64,000 nt of DNA, taken from positions 45,848,701-45,912,700 of the forward strand of contig OW799235.1 in the NCBI GenBank assembly GCA_941918925.1, read 5' to 3'. The stretch comes from Phyto melanocephala (taxonomy: Eukaryota > Arthropoda > Insecta > Diptera > Rhinophoridae). The position numbers were made by a program, and so were the translations under genes. Below the pieces are notes generated by a model that was given only the letters and a program-made list of their open reading frames with translations, searched no databases and was not told the DNA's origin. Below are positions 10,988-21,596 of the stretch, piece by piece (the stretch's first letter is position 1; each line of letters begins with the position of its first letter).

Positions 10988-11262
10988 TTGTTTTTTTCTT
11001 GGGGATTTTGTGTTTGGAGATTTTGATTTTGGAAATTATGTGGCACTCCCGTAAAATACATTAAAATTATGTAATATCGTAAAAATTTGGGAAATTTGTA
11101 TTTGGGGATTTTGTGACACTATCTCCAAAACATGTGGGGATTTTGTATTTAGGGATTTTGTGTTTTAGGATTTTGTATTTATGGATATTGATTTGTTTTT
11201 TTTTTCTTGGGGATTTTGTGTTTGGAGATTTTGATTTTGGAAATTATGTGTCACTCCCTTTT
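10988..11262 (-). repeat. Interrupted and extra MULE end copies, inverted minisatellite
   Basis: The segment starts in the middle of the end repeat that Helitron copy A split (the left half is at 7885-7965) and ends at GGCACTCCC near 11052. A second end copy then follows to about 11260, also ending at TCACTCCC. BEL/Pao sequence resumes immediately afterwards, so the inserted block runs from about 4330 to 11262. Confidence 0.7.
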
Positions 11263-11525
11263 GGACCAGATGGTCACGGGAATATCTCAATGAACTACAG
11301 TACCGAAACAAATAACAGGAAAGATCAAAAAATCTCAAGCTAGGAGATATCGTCATTCTCAACGAGGACAACGTTCCCGTCATGAAATGGCCCTTAGGAC
11401 GTGTAATAAAAACCTATAAGGGAAATGACGAAATTGTGAGAGTTGCAGATATTCAAAAATCTTCAGGAATACTAAAACGAGCAGTCCGAGCACCACTTCC
11501 CACACTCAAAGAGGAAGATGTAAAT
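11262..11525 (+). pseudogene. BEL/Pao integrase C-terminal tail (continuation)
   Basis: Immediately after the inserted transposons the sequence reads as the end of a BEL/Pao integrase: a W(S/T)REYLNELQYR-type segment, then LGDIVILNEDNVPVMKWPLG and RVIKTYKGNDEIVRVADI. This is the terminal DUF5641-like domain. It is the same reading direction as the fragment ending at 4327. The linker between GEPL and this segment is missing, so some sequence was lost at the insertion. The frame continues into the envelope region. Confidence 0.8.
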
Positions 11526-12086
11526 TTTCAACAATTAATGCAGCAGGCTATGCCATGGATAAAGCATTCTAAATCTAATTTATTTACAACACCATCTGAC
11601 AAAATAGTGAAACTTAAAAAACTAAAGATTGCAGCACTTTCTAGTATGCCGATACTACTAATAACTCTACTAGCTTTAGCACTTATTTGTGCACAAAAGG
11701 TTAAAGTACAGAAATTCAAGCCCACTCTTGGTCTACATTTTGAAGGAATTGGCAACACACTAATGTCACGCTTTGAATGGAACATAATAATCTATTATGA
11801 ACTACAACCATATTGGCGTGAAATGACAGCCCTTACTAAAGGAATGACAGCAATGCAACATATATGACACCTTATGAATCAAAATGCAATATGTAAAAAT
11901 ATTCTACGAACTTTTGAATTTGGCTTAGAAGACCTGAATGAAGAAAATATTTTGCTGAAAGAAAAGAAAGTCAAACGTGGCGCTTTCAATATGATCGGTA
12001 AGCTAGCAAATTCACTTTTTGGCTTTTTGGATTTAAATTACGCAAAAGAAATGTCAGACACGATTAAGACAGTTCAGGAAAATTAA
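11526..12086 (+). pseudogene. Envelope-like gene, N-terminal part (insect F-protein type)
   Basis: The frame carries a hydrophobic segment (about 11630-11700) that could be a signal or membrane anchor, then a luminal-looking region. After a stop at 11865 it continues at 11874-12086. There a basic KVKR motif (about 11970-11981) precedes a Gly/Phe-rich segment ending SLFGFLD, which is the arrangement of a furin-type site followed by a fusion peptide in the baculovirus F-like envelopes of roo-type BEL elements. The next 450 bases are full of stops. The envelope is therefore broken into at least three pieces. Confidence 0.65.
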
Positions 12087-12576
12087 AACCACCTCAAACG
12101 ACTTAATGTATTTAAACAAGAAGAAGGAAAAATCAAAGATAAATTCGAAAACTTAGATGAGAAATTGATACAAATCATTTCAAGATTACATGAAGACGAA
12201 AACGAACAATCTCAAACTAAATTATTTCAAATTTTTATCTCACTTTCCGATCAGCTTTCTGTAATATCAGCAAGATAACATCGCATCCAATCATCAATAG
12301 TTTCAGCGTTAGCTGATTCACACCACGGAACGATCAGCTCAATATTGTTATCTCCATCACAACTTGAATCCGAATTGGTACAAGTAAGAAATAACCTACC
12401 AGCGTCTTTACGGTTACCATATAATGAAGAGAATCTGCTACAACTGTACAAGGCATGAGGGTGAAAGGAGGCGTAACAGCTGATTACGTAATTTTTTACA
12501 TATCCATTCCCTTATGTGATCCAGAAACACTAGAGCTTGTTAGGCCAATCCAATTCCAACTCTAATTAACGATACA
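12087..12576 (+). pseudogene. Degraded middle of the envelope-like gene
   Basis: Coding-like composition persists on the plus strand (charged heptad-like segments near 12090-12200) but every frame is interrupted. This sits between the fusion-peptide part and the intact C-terminal frame starting at 12577. Minus-strand frames here have no recognisable motif. Confidence 0.5.
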
Positions 12577-13344
12577 ATGGTAGCCATTAGACCATGCAGT
12601 GAATTTTTAGCGATAAATGCTCATAGAGATCAATATTATGTTTTATCTGAAAAACAATGGAGATCATGCACAACAATAAAAGATGAGGAATTTTTGTGCC
12701 CACATATGCAATCTAAATTCAACGCAGATGCTGACAAATGCTCTTGTGAAAGTTCACTTCTTAACAATAATACTCACACTAATTGCCGCATTACACCTTT
12801 CATTAATACCACGTCGCTAATACAGTTAGAACACAATAACCAATGGATGTACGCTATGCAGTTCCCTCGAATAACCGCCGTGTGTGGACAAGAGCATTCA
12901 CAATTAATCTTAAATGGCTCTGGAATACTCGAAATAAATCCAGAATGTACTTTAAAACATAAGTCCATCACTATCCAGGGACATCAAGCCTTTGTCACTT
13001 CGCGTCAGTCATCTTATACAACAACCGTTAATATAAGCGACATCATTGTGCAAACTAAAGTGCAATTTGAAAGACCGCATCATAAAACATACGCTGATCA
13101 GATCAAAAAAATCTCCGAAATACAAAGACAACTGCACCAACAAGTACATATTGATTTACCATTAGAAATCAAGCACGTGACATGTCATCATACCACAGTT
13201 GCCTATGCCGCTCTTCTTCTCACAATTGGGGTGATTATCTTCAATAGAATACAAGGTCGAAAGATAGAAGTCAATCAACAAACCCCATGCCCTGCAGTCC
13301 GTCAACATGTAACACCATCTGATTTCGAAGTATCAGTAACCTAA
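12577..13344 (+). pseudogene. Envelope-like gene, C-terminal part with membrane anchor
   Basis: This 255-residue frame is rich in cysteines (KCSCESS, TNCRITPF, HVTCHH) and N-glycosylation sequons (NTTS, NGSG). Near its C-terminus it has a hydrophobic stretch, VAYAALLLTIGVIIF, followed by a short basic and polar tail. That is the layout of a type I viral glycoprotein ectodomain, anchor and cytoplasmic tail, matching the third gene of roo-like BEL/Pao elements. It is the best preserved piece of this element. Without its N-terminal half it is not functional. Confidence 0.7.
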
Positions 13345-13415
13345 GCTCTATAATGTCAAATACTAAAGCAATTTGTCATCAAAGGTTGTTGAACATATGT
13401 AGTTTAACGCCGGGG

Positions 13416-14191
13416 TGTATGTTCATACTTTCACAGTTCATTTACACAATATGTGCATAAATTTGGGGCACTGTTACGATTAATTTTAATTGTGATCATT
13501 ACAATAATTTACAATTCATTTCTACTGCATGTGCAGAATTTGATAAACATTTATTATTATTTAAAATTATTGACACCTTTAATTGCTTTAGTATATTTAT
13601 ACGCCATATTTTACGTTGCTGACTTGTATTTTTATTTATTAGTAATAATTCTGTGGAGTTCATTGCACACCTTTTGCAAAGTAAACAAATTTGAACATGA
13701 GGTGCAATGAACCAAAGTAAACTAATTAATAAAACAACAGTACATTTTTCTAGGTCAGCAATATGGAATTATATTTTGTAATACTTATTTTTAGTTATTT
13801 TAATGCAATACAGCAATAAATTAGAAATCAAATTATATTAATAAAAGAGAGATATAATAAACCTATTAAAGTGTTTAGTTGTTTCTCTGCTAATACTCCG
13901 TAGTAACCAAGTTCAAGTGCTTATGTTACAGAATAAAATTTGTCCTGGTGTTACTGCCTTGACAAAAGAACAAAATAGTTGCTTGGCACCTAAGACTTGC
14001 GATTACACAATTTTCATTGATCAACAAAACAGTTGATCTAAACACTCACTTTGATACGCACTTTACAAGCTCTACTGTAACACTGATCATGTTAGCTGTA
14101 TTGTTCGGCTATTTATAGTAACATAATGGTGTTCTGTAACATTCTAAAAAGTTCACTAGTTTATTCTGTAAACTACTCGAAAGCCGTTACA
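13416..14191 (+). repeat. Probable 3' LTR of the roo-like BEL/Pao element
   Basis: A polypurine-like AACGCCGGGG precedes TGTATGTTCATACTTTCACA, an LTR-type TG start. The likely end is CCGTTACA near 14191. A TATA-like CTATTTATAG is present at about 14108 and AATAAA-type signals at about 13818 and 13857. No 5' copy exists in the window to fix the boundary, so the right end is an estimate. Confidence 0.5.
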
Positions 14192-14206
14192 TTTAAATTA
14201 ACGTTA

Positions 14207-14884
14207 GGCGCACAATTGGGACGAACGACAAATTTTTCGTCCCGAATATTCGTCATCAAAAATAAAACACATTTGTGTATATGAGAATGCATACAATTGT
14301 GGCGTCCGCCGAAGTTCGCTATATGCGGCGAACTATGCATTAAATTTATTTCTATTTCTTACGCCGGCGAACGACGAACAAATTGATACAAGGTGACCAT
14401 TTTTTATTAAATTTGGGTTTACTTCTCAACTTTTTAAAAAAATAAAGTTAGTTTTTACTTTAATAATTGTTTTATTTTTTAATTTAAAACATTTAAAATA
14501 AGTATAAAAAAGTTAAGTACAAAAATTTGTTTTTATTTGAGTTTTTGCAAATGTTTAAGTTTATTAAGTGATCTTTTTTTCATATTGTCACACTATTAGC
14601 TGTTATACACAAACAAAATTTTTATTATTGTTTAATGCACGTACCCACGACATTCTTTGCAAACGTTTGTTTATACGTAAACAATTTTTTATTATTACAC
14701 AAAAAATTAAATTCTTAGATTATTTTTGTTTTTTCTTTGCACAAACACTAAACAATTTTATCAACTATAAAAGATGTTACTTTTTCGTCGTTGTTGTGCT
14801 TCACACGACGACTTTGCACAACGAATTTTTACCGAAGAGTTCGTCGTTGTGGGCGAAATTCGTCGTTCGTCGCAATTGTGCGCC
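14207..14884. mobile_element. MITE with GGCGCACAATTG inverted ends
   Basis: The left end GGCGCACAATTGGGACGAAC is repeated inverted at the right end with one mismatch in the first 23 bases. The subterminal sequence is rich in CGTCG/CGACGA motifs. There is no coding region. I could not identify a target duplication. Confidence 0.65.
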
Positions 14885-14912
14885 GAGCATAAGACGTAAT
14901 GTTAAGTAATAT

Positions 14913-15585
14913 CAAAGAATATAAATCATATAGAATGCGCATCACGTACAAATAAAAATTTCTTATGGCGGGTTCTAACATTGGAACCCGCTCTCTTCAT
15001 TACGAATGGCTCTCATATAGTTTCGCTCACAATATTTTGTCAAGGTAATTTGTTGTTGGTTTCTTTATTCATATTTATTTACCATGCACTCACAAAATTT
15101 TGTAAATGTAATTTGTTGTTGGTTTCTTTATTCATATTTATTTATCATGCACTCGTTTAACATCATGCGTTAGACCAGGAAGCAAAGAAAAAAATACGAA
15201 CACGTGTTTGTCTGTTGTTTATGCATGTATGTATGTATGGATGGGTTAATGTTCTTTAAATAAAGAAATGAGAAAATATAAATTTACATTTATAAAAAGG
15301 TCAAATAAATTCAAACAAATGTGAACAAACATTGTTTTGAAAACAAATATGCTCGACTGTGTTACAGTAGCAAAAGCATATACTTATATATTGTTGTTGT
15401 ACGAATGAGATTGCATCAATTGTGATCGAATTTTATTTGCCTTTCTTAGCGAAATTTTAGTGTACGTGTACATTTTGATTGATTTGAGATAATTTTAATG
15501 CAATACCATTTTTTATGTTTTATGTTATATGTTTTTTTCAAGTATTTGAATTTCACTTGAGGTATTTTAAATAAATAAAACTTTA
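14913..15585 (+). repeat. Left inverted terminal repeat of the P-like element
   Basis: The sequence from the outer end through GGCGGGTTCTAACATTGGAA, GAACACGTGTTTG, CTCGACTGTGTTACAGTAGC and ACTTGAGGTATTTTAAATA matches, inverted, the segments at 19075-19440 plus 21210-21247 in copy 1, and 27955-28376 plus 29771-29997 in copy 2. It contains an internal duplication of a segment of about 75 bp (TAATTTGTTGTTGGTTTCTT at 15049 and 15109). Confidence 0.75.
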
Positions 15586-15880
15586 TATAAAAAATGCGAA
15601 TAAAACTAGAGTTGAGAATTATGAATTATTTTTTTAGAACAAACAGAATGTTGAAAAGTTTATTCATTTCAAAATAAATTAAATAATAATATTGGAAAAT
15701 GAATAAGTTGTTTTTTTTATAAAACAATTAAAATAAAAACAAACTCTGTATGTATTTTTGTTAAGAATAAATAATTTTTGATAAATTTTTCCCACTTCAT
15801 TAATTTCTGCCATCAAAAAGTGTTCAATAAAAATGTAAACCACCCTTGTAAAATTAACAAAGTTATTATACTTTAATAAA
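15586..15880. other. Short AT-rich stretch between the left arm and the transposase
   Basis: This is the 3' flank of the minus-strand transposase gene. AATAAA-like hexamers on the minus strand could serve polyadenylation. No other structure is seen. Confidence 0.4.
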
Positions 15881-15885
15881 TTACA

Positions 15886-17975
15886 TCATTCGTTTGCTAT
15901 TTTTTTTATTTTTTTTTCCTTGGAACTTCCTTTTTCTATAGACCAAGAGCAATGCTTTCGGAGGAGTACTAATAGTAGAAAGTCCAAAACTTCTATTCTG
16001 TGTTGAGAACAAGCGTCGGCAAACCACTGCGGAGTCAAGCGTTTACAGGACTCAATAATAAAAGATTTTATACCAATTTTTTGGGGCTCAGACTTAAAAA
16101 TTTTATCAAATATTAAAATATGTCTTTTACTAGCATTCATTAGTTTATCTGATGGAGCAGCTAAGCTTCCAAAATCTGTAAGCGACTGATAATTTTTAAA
16201 GTGTATAAAAATCTCGCTTGGTGCTGTAAGAACTTCATCCATCTTTCTCAATTCGTCACAACATTTTTGGCATTGTAATTTTGGAATGACTTTAAATGCT
16301 ACATATCCAACAAAGTATCTCATAGAAACTACTTCAAAATTTATAACTGCAGAATTTTCAAAAACATCTTCCAGAAAATAATCTGCATATATGTGGCTCT
16401 CGAAATCAACATTGTCAATTTCATAGCAACTTGGTTCTTTATGTTCAATACATAAATCTGCTTGAAAGCCAGCATCAACATTCGCTATTTCGTCTTGTAC
16501 AAGTTCGCAGTTGCTAGAAGAGCTTGACTGAACTATTTTAGTCACCATTATTTTTGTCAAAATATTATTCAATTCGGCTACAGACGGGTTGTTATTGTTG
16601 CCCCCTTTCTGCCGCAATACAGAAAACGTGTTTTCTAATTTGTCCTGATTAAGGGATTTTGTCATTAAAAAATATACATCACCACCTTCTTTTAAAATAT
16701 CATCGGTTAACATAAGAACTGATTTAAGAGTGAGCTTCATTCTATTTAAAAAGAAAACACGCTTCTTTTTATCCAAAAACTCCACATTTTCTAAATATTG
16801 CAAGAAAAAATTAATAAATTTATATGCTTCACTGTTAAGCTGAATTGCAGATCTGTAGCAGTTATCACCGTAAAGGGAGCCACTATTAAGACAATCGAAA
16901 GTCTTGTCAATTTTTTCCACAAACTGAGCTGTTGATAAGGCCAATTTTGTGGAATTTATCTTAAATTTTGTGCTTTCGGAAATAGTTTTGATAGCAGCCG
17001 CAACAGTTCTGCTGAAAATTTGTGTTGCAAATTTTACACGCATTTTTTCAAAACAGTTAGGGTAAATGTGTTGCCGTGTCAATTTTGGGCACATTTTTGT
17101 TTTTGCACTTGCTTCCATTTCATACAACTCCTTAATTACTTGAAAACTTACCGTTCCATCCGGTGATTTTATGTCACACTTTAACCAGCCATTCCGCAAA
17201 GACTTAATTAAATGGGGGAAATCGTACATGCAAAAAACTTTCTGATCATTAGTTTCAAAAAACGGCTTTTCCACAGATACTTTAAGGTTGGAGAAACATT
17301 TTCTGTTGGTCGAGCCTTGATCACATACAAGGGCACGAACGTTTATACCCATGCTTTTTAAAATATTATAATTTTCTTTAACTATTTCACTTAAAGTATC
17401 CGCAGATAAGCCGTTGTAGGAAATAAAGTAATTAAGAATGATTGAAAAATTAGAAAACATAGATTTAATCATAAAAACACATACATGAGTGGCAATTCTA
17501 TTAGTCCTTTCAAATCCAGTTGTTTCAAATCCATCAACTAAATCTAGACTTCTATTATACCTCAACTCTTTTCTTATGCTCATTTCATCCATTACTAAAA
17601 CCATATGCTTAGCACATCTGTCATCCAACTGGGAGCATTTTTCCCTCACGAATTCAAAAGCATTATTTTTTAAGCCGAGCTGAAGAAATTTAATCGGCGC
17701 CCACCGATTCAAGGTGGAAATGTGAGGAAGACTCAAATTTAATTTGTCCCTTAGAAATAAGTATGTGGATTGAGATTTGTAAAATATGTTCTGAGCTAAA
17801 TATTTTACATTTTCAGAATATTCCTTTGGCCGAGAGCTCAACAAAAGCTTACAAAAAATTTTGCTTTCTGCGCTTATATTTTGTAAACAAACAATCGATT
17901 CAATAAGAGACTTTTTTATATTTTTACGATTTAACTTTTTAGTATTTTGTGTGGGTCGCTTTGATTTTAAAATTT
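15886..17975 (-). CDS. P-element-type transposase, catalytic part
   Basis: The open frame is continuous from about 17975 to 15886; 652 codons lie after the first conventional start candidate at 17844, and the frame stays open upstream of it. Motifs match the THAP9/P transposase RNase H-like core: LVMDEMSIRKEL (first Asp), VRALVCDQGSTNRKCF (second Asp), YDFPHLIKSLRN and DKLENTFSVLRQKGG (Glu). An inserted region of roughly 170 residues before the Glu corresponds to the GTP-binding insertion. The N-terminal helix-rich region YKSQSTYLFLRDKL also fits. The enzyme would cut and join P-like ends in the nucleus. The THAP domain lies just upstream in another frame, so either an intron or a slip joins them. 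Confidence 0.85.
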
Positions 17976-18424
17976 ATTGTTTTTTTTTTGTATTTTTTGA
18001 GGAGATTACTATATTTTTTCCGGTAGTGATCTGCAAGTAGAGTTTGATTTTCGCAATTTGAGCAGAAAGGGGCTTCGATATTTTCACAATCTAAATTTTT
18101 TGGGGAGGACCTGAGCTCTGCGTTAAAATCTTCCAATTCTTCCTCCATTTCATCATTATCTACAGTTGGAATGGCGTCAGATTTTAATTTTTTACCCCCA
18201 ACGTATGAACTTGAAAAATGATTTTCGCAAATATAAAGATTTTTATTATAATTCTTCTCAGGAATTCGACATTTCTCTCGCCAAATTTGACCTAGTATCA
18301 TATCCGGCGAAGGAAATTTAAACATTCTTAAGCCCTTAAAATGTCTTCTCGACTTTTGGCATTTTTTCACGCAGCATTTTATGCCCGATAGCGATTTATT
18401 TTTCTTTATTGTACTCGAATTCAT
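17939..18424 (-). CDS. THAP DNA-binding domain of the P-like transposase (first exon)
   Basis: The 161-residue frame starts with an ATG at 18424. It contains a C2CH THAP zinc finger: paired cysteines in IKCCVKKCQKS, the invariant Trp in IWREKC, CENHF supplying the last Cys and His, and DAIPTVD in place of the AVPTIF box. A second cysteine pair (FCSNCENQ) and a coiled-coil-like tail (LADHYRKKYSNLLKKYKKK) follow. THAP domains bind the transposon ends. The frame overlaps the catalytic frame and is offset by one; a T10 run (17980-17989) or an intron starting near GTAATC (about 18008) could connect them. I treat both parts as one gene of about 800 codons. Confidence 0.85.
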   Translation of the reverse strand: MNSSTIKKNKSLSGIKCCVKKCQKSRRHFKGLRMFKFPSPDMILGQIWREKCRIPEKNYNKNLYICENHFSSSYVGGKKLKSDAIPTVDNDEMEEELEDFNAELRSSPKNLDCENIEAPFCSNCENQTLLADHYRKKYSNLLKKYKKKTINFKIKATHTKY

Positions 18425-18756
18425 TGCTTTAGTAGAGTTTTTATTTATTGCGTTATTTTTATTTTTTTTTTATTTACTTTTATTATAATTTCTAGACACA
18501 CAGTACGTAATGGTTCACTGCAGCTTTCAAACTGAAATGTGTTATGAAATGCTTCAAAATAAAATAAAAAGCTGCAGAGCCTTTAAAAAATCACTAAAAA
18601 AATTTCGGGCGAAGTGTCCGTGACGATTTGTGCCTCTTAAAATACAACAACAATACAAAAATTTTACCTGACTTCGGTTTAGCTAGGTTTTTGCACATTT
18701 ATTGCATGTGGGTTTTTTTAAGAAACGGCCAAATAATTCCAGTGCAGGGAACAGGT
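18425..18756. other. 5' flank of the P-like transposase gene
   Basis: AT-rich sequence upstream of the THAP start, with poly-T tracts. A promoter is expected here but no convincing TATA and initiator pair was recognised. At about 18757 the segment that is repeated at the start of copy 2 begins (TACATAAGTATTTTT versus TACATAATGAG at 21260). Confidence 0.4.
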
Positions 18757-19405
18757 ACATAAGTATTTTTTATTGAGTTTTGCCTTTCTTACATAAAATT
18801 GAAATTTCTTTTATCACAAAATACATACATAACTATTTGTTTCCTGACGAGCCAACATATTATTGGCGAAACAGTGACAGCAATTTTAATAAAAATATTA
18901 ATTTTAGAGATTAAAGGCTAAAATAAATTATAATTTACACTTAAAAAAAAAATATCACACTAGAGCTACATGTATAAACATTGAGTGTACTTGACAATAG
19001 GCGAAAGTTTTTTCGAAAACTTCAATTTGTAAAAGTATCTGTAATACATTAGAAAACATCGCCTTTTTATTTATTTATTTAAAATACCTCAAGTGAAATT
19101 CAAATGCTTGAAAAAAACATTTTCACCTATAATAAATTTCATTGTATTAAAATTATCTCAAATCAATCAAAATGTACATGTACACTAAAATTTTCACTAA
19201 GAAGGGCAAATAAAATTCGATCACAATTGATGCAATCTCATTCGTACAACAACAATATATATACGATTTTGCTACTGTAACACAGTCGAGCGAATTTGTT
19301 TTCAATATAATGTTTGCTCACATTTATTTGAATTTATTTGACCTCTTTTATAAATGTAAATTTATATTTTCTCATATTATTGTTTGAAGAACATTAACAC
19401 ATCCA

Positions 19406-19438
<33 letters not shown>

Positions 19439-19470
19439 GCATAAACAACATACATACACGCGATTTAAAT
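18757..19470 (-). repeat. Right arm of the P-like element, copy 1
   Basis: The inner part (18757-18960) is repeated at 21260-21450. The part from 18955 (ATATCACACTAGAGCTACAT) is repeated at 27834-28376. From 19075 outwards it is the inverse of the left arm. A CATACATACATA microsatellite lies at 19405-19435. The arm is interrupted at about 19470 by the block containing the 120 bp tandem repeats and resumes near 21210. Confidence 0.7.
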
Positions 19471-19737
19471 AACCGGATTCGATTTTAATTAAAAATAAAA
19501 AAACCGTTTATTCTTTTCTGTTACGACAAAAATTATCTTTATTTAAAAACACTTGACTTAAACACTTAATGGGGAAACTAAGACTGACTCTTACAATTCT
19601 ATTTTTCTTGTTTATACTGTTATTATTTTTATTATCCACTAGCCAAACCCGGCGCGCGTTGCTACGCCCATTAATGAATCGAAATGCATTTTGAATTTTA
19701 ATTGAATATCAAGTGCGAAAACCTAAATATTATAATT
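19471..19737. other. Start of an insertion in the P-like right arm
   Basis: This sequence has no counterpart in the other arms. It includes CCCGGCGCGCGTTGCTACGC, a GC-rich island within AT-rich DNA, directly upstream of the 120 bp tandem array. Together with 19738-21200 it looks like one inserted element of unknown class. Confidence 0.4.
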
Positions 19738-20390
19738 TTTTTATGGGCGTGGCATTGCCCACTTTTCTAATTACGAAAATGTAAAGTCATAATAGCTCAA
19801 TATGTGTGCAATGTTTCAGAAGAATCGGACCAGTGCAAGTACCTCAAAATTATAATTGTTTTTATGGGCGTGGCCCTGCCCACTTTTCTTATCACGACAT
19901 TGTAAAGTCATAACAGCTCAATATGTGTGCAAAGTTTCAGAAAAATCGGTCCAGTGCAAGTACCTCAAAATGATACCTATTTTTTATGGGCGTGGCACTG
20001 CCCACTTTTCTAATCACAAAATTATTTAGTCATGACAGCTCGATATGTGTGCAAAGTTTCAAAAAAATCGGTCTGGTGCAAGTACTTCAAAATTATAACC
20101 TTTTTTTATGGGCGTGGCTCTGCCCACTTTTCTAATCACGAAATTATATGGTTATGACAGCTCAATATGTGTGCAAAGTTTCAGAAAAATCGGTCCAAGG
20201 CAAGTACCTCAAAATTAAAACTTTTTTAGGGGCGTGGCCCCGCCCACTTTTCTTATCACGAAATTATTTAGTCATGACAGCTCGATATGTGTGAAAAGTT
20301 TCAGAAAAATCGGTCAAGTGCAAGTAGCTAAAACTGATAACTAATTTTTTAAGGGCGTGGCTCCGCCCACTTTTTTTCACCCATAAACAC
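19738..20390. repeat. Tandem repeat, about 120 bp unit, six copies
   Basis: Six units start near 19738, 19859, 19980, 20102, 20223 and 20346. Each contains ATGGGCGTGGCNNTGCCCAC (an imperfect palindrome with GGGCGTGGC facing GCCCAC), AGCTCAATATGTGTGCAAAG and AAAAATCGGTCCAGTGCAAG. The units differ by scattered substitutions. The last is partial and runs into a unique segment before the AC microsatellite. Confidence 0.85.
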
Positions 20391-20460
20391 TCCCTGGTAT
20401 GTGTACAACAACTTACCAAAGTTTGAGCCCGATCGGTTTTACAGTTTCAGAGTCTATAGC

Positions 20461-20461
<1 letters not shown>

Positions 20462-20538
<77 letters not shown>
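20462..20538. repeat. (AC)n microsatellite
   Basis: About 38 uninterrupted AC dinucleotides follow AGAGTCTATAGCTA directly after the tandem array. A translated frame of alternating Cys and Val over this run is an artefact. Confidence 0.98.
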
Positions 20539-20541
<3 letters not shown>

Positions 20542-21209
20542 TTCACTTTTATATTATTATCCATTGTATTAGCATAATTTTGATTGGTTAAAATTATTAA
20601 AGTTAATAAATTGCCAACTTGCAGTTTATTGATTTGTAATTCTTTGTTTAATTTATTTGTCGAAAACAATTCTTACGAAAAATGTCTGGAATTAAATGAA
20701 CTCTTATTGGAGCGGAAGCGCATTATTGTTAAATTTGCTGATACAATAGATTTACATATAATTTATTAAACAAATTATTATTTTAATTTTGGCTGTTGCA
20801 ATTCTTGGAATTGCGACCGAAAAATAGGTCTGATTTATAAATTTTGTTTTAATTTCTTTAAACAAACAGGAAATGAGTTTTACATTACTTTTCATTACTT
20901 ATTTATATTTTGTATTTTATTTAAAAAATCATCTATAGGGTCATTTTGTATATATGTGTGTATAGAGGGATTTGTATATGTAACTCGCGTAGGTAGTTAA
21001 ACGTCTGACTGACTGTCTGACTGACAAGAATTTGTACAAGAAATGAAAATATCAAAACATAAACAAACATACATACATGCAAGCTGAAGTATTTACAAAC
21101 ACACGCAATTACGTATGAGAGCGAAACATTGTTATGCTCTTTACTTTGCTTCTTTCCCTTTTGCCTTACCGACCGCGTCATTAAATTTTTTTAAAAAATA
21201 TTTCAATTT
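20539..21209. other. AT-rich remainder of the insertion, no gene
   Basis: Only short frames without motifs are present. A CTGACTGACTGTCTGACTGAC microsatellite-like run lies at about 21005-21026, with CATACATACATG at 21068. The P-like right end resumes at about 21210. Confidence 0.4.
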
Positions 21210-21247
21210 GGGCCTTCATGCGCATTCTATATGATTTATATTCTTTG

Positions 21248-21259
21248 GTAATATCAAAG
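21248..21259. other. Junction of the two tandem P-like copies
   Basis: The right end of copy 1 (TATTCTTTG) is followed by GTAATAT and then CAAAG, the first bases of the left end. After those five bases the sequence jumps to interior sequence equivalent to 18757. The same GTAATAT flanks the whole dimer on both sides, so it behaves as the target duplication. Confidence 0.7.
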
Positions 21260-21596
21260 GTACATAATGAGTTTTGCCTTTCTTACATAAAATTGAAATT
21301 CCTTTTCTTTTATCACAAAATACATACATAACTATTTGTTTCTTGACGAAACAACATATTATTGGCGAAACAGGGACAGCAATTTTAATAAAAATTGTAA
21401 TTTTAGAGAATAAAGTAGCTAAAATAAATTTATAAATTACACTTTAAAATAAACAAGTAAGAGCACTATATTCGGCTGTGCCGAATCTTTTATACCCACC
21501 ACCAATTTTGTGTACATTTAAAGCACAATATTTATCATTTTGTTAATCATTATGGAATAATTTCTTTATAATAAAATATGTATCGCTTTCTTTGTA

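Noticed and set aside
14568..14909. 113-codon frame within the MITE
   Set aside because: It has biased Phe/Leu/Ile composition from AT-rich DNA and overlaps the inverted end of the MITE.
20460..20669. Open frame with alternating Cys-Val residues
   Set aside because: It is a translation of the AC microsatellite.
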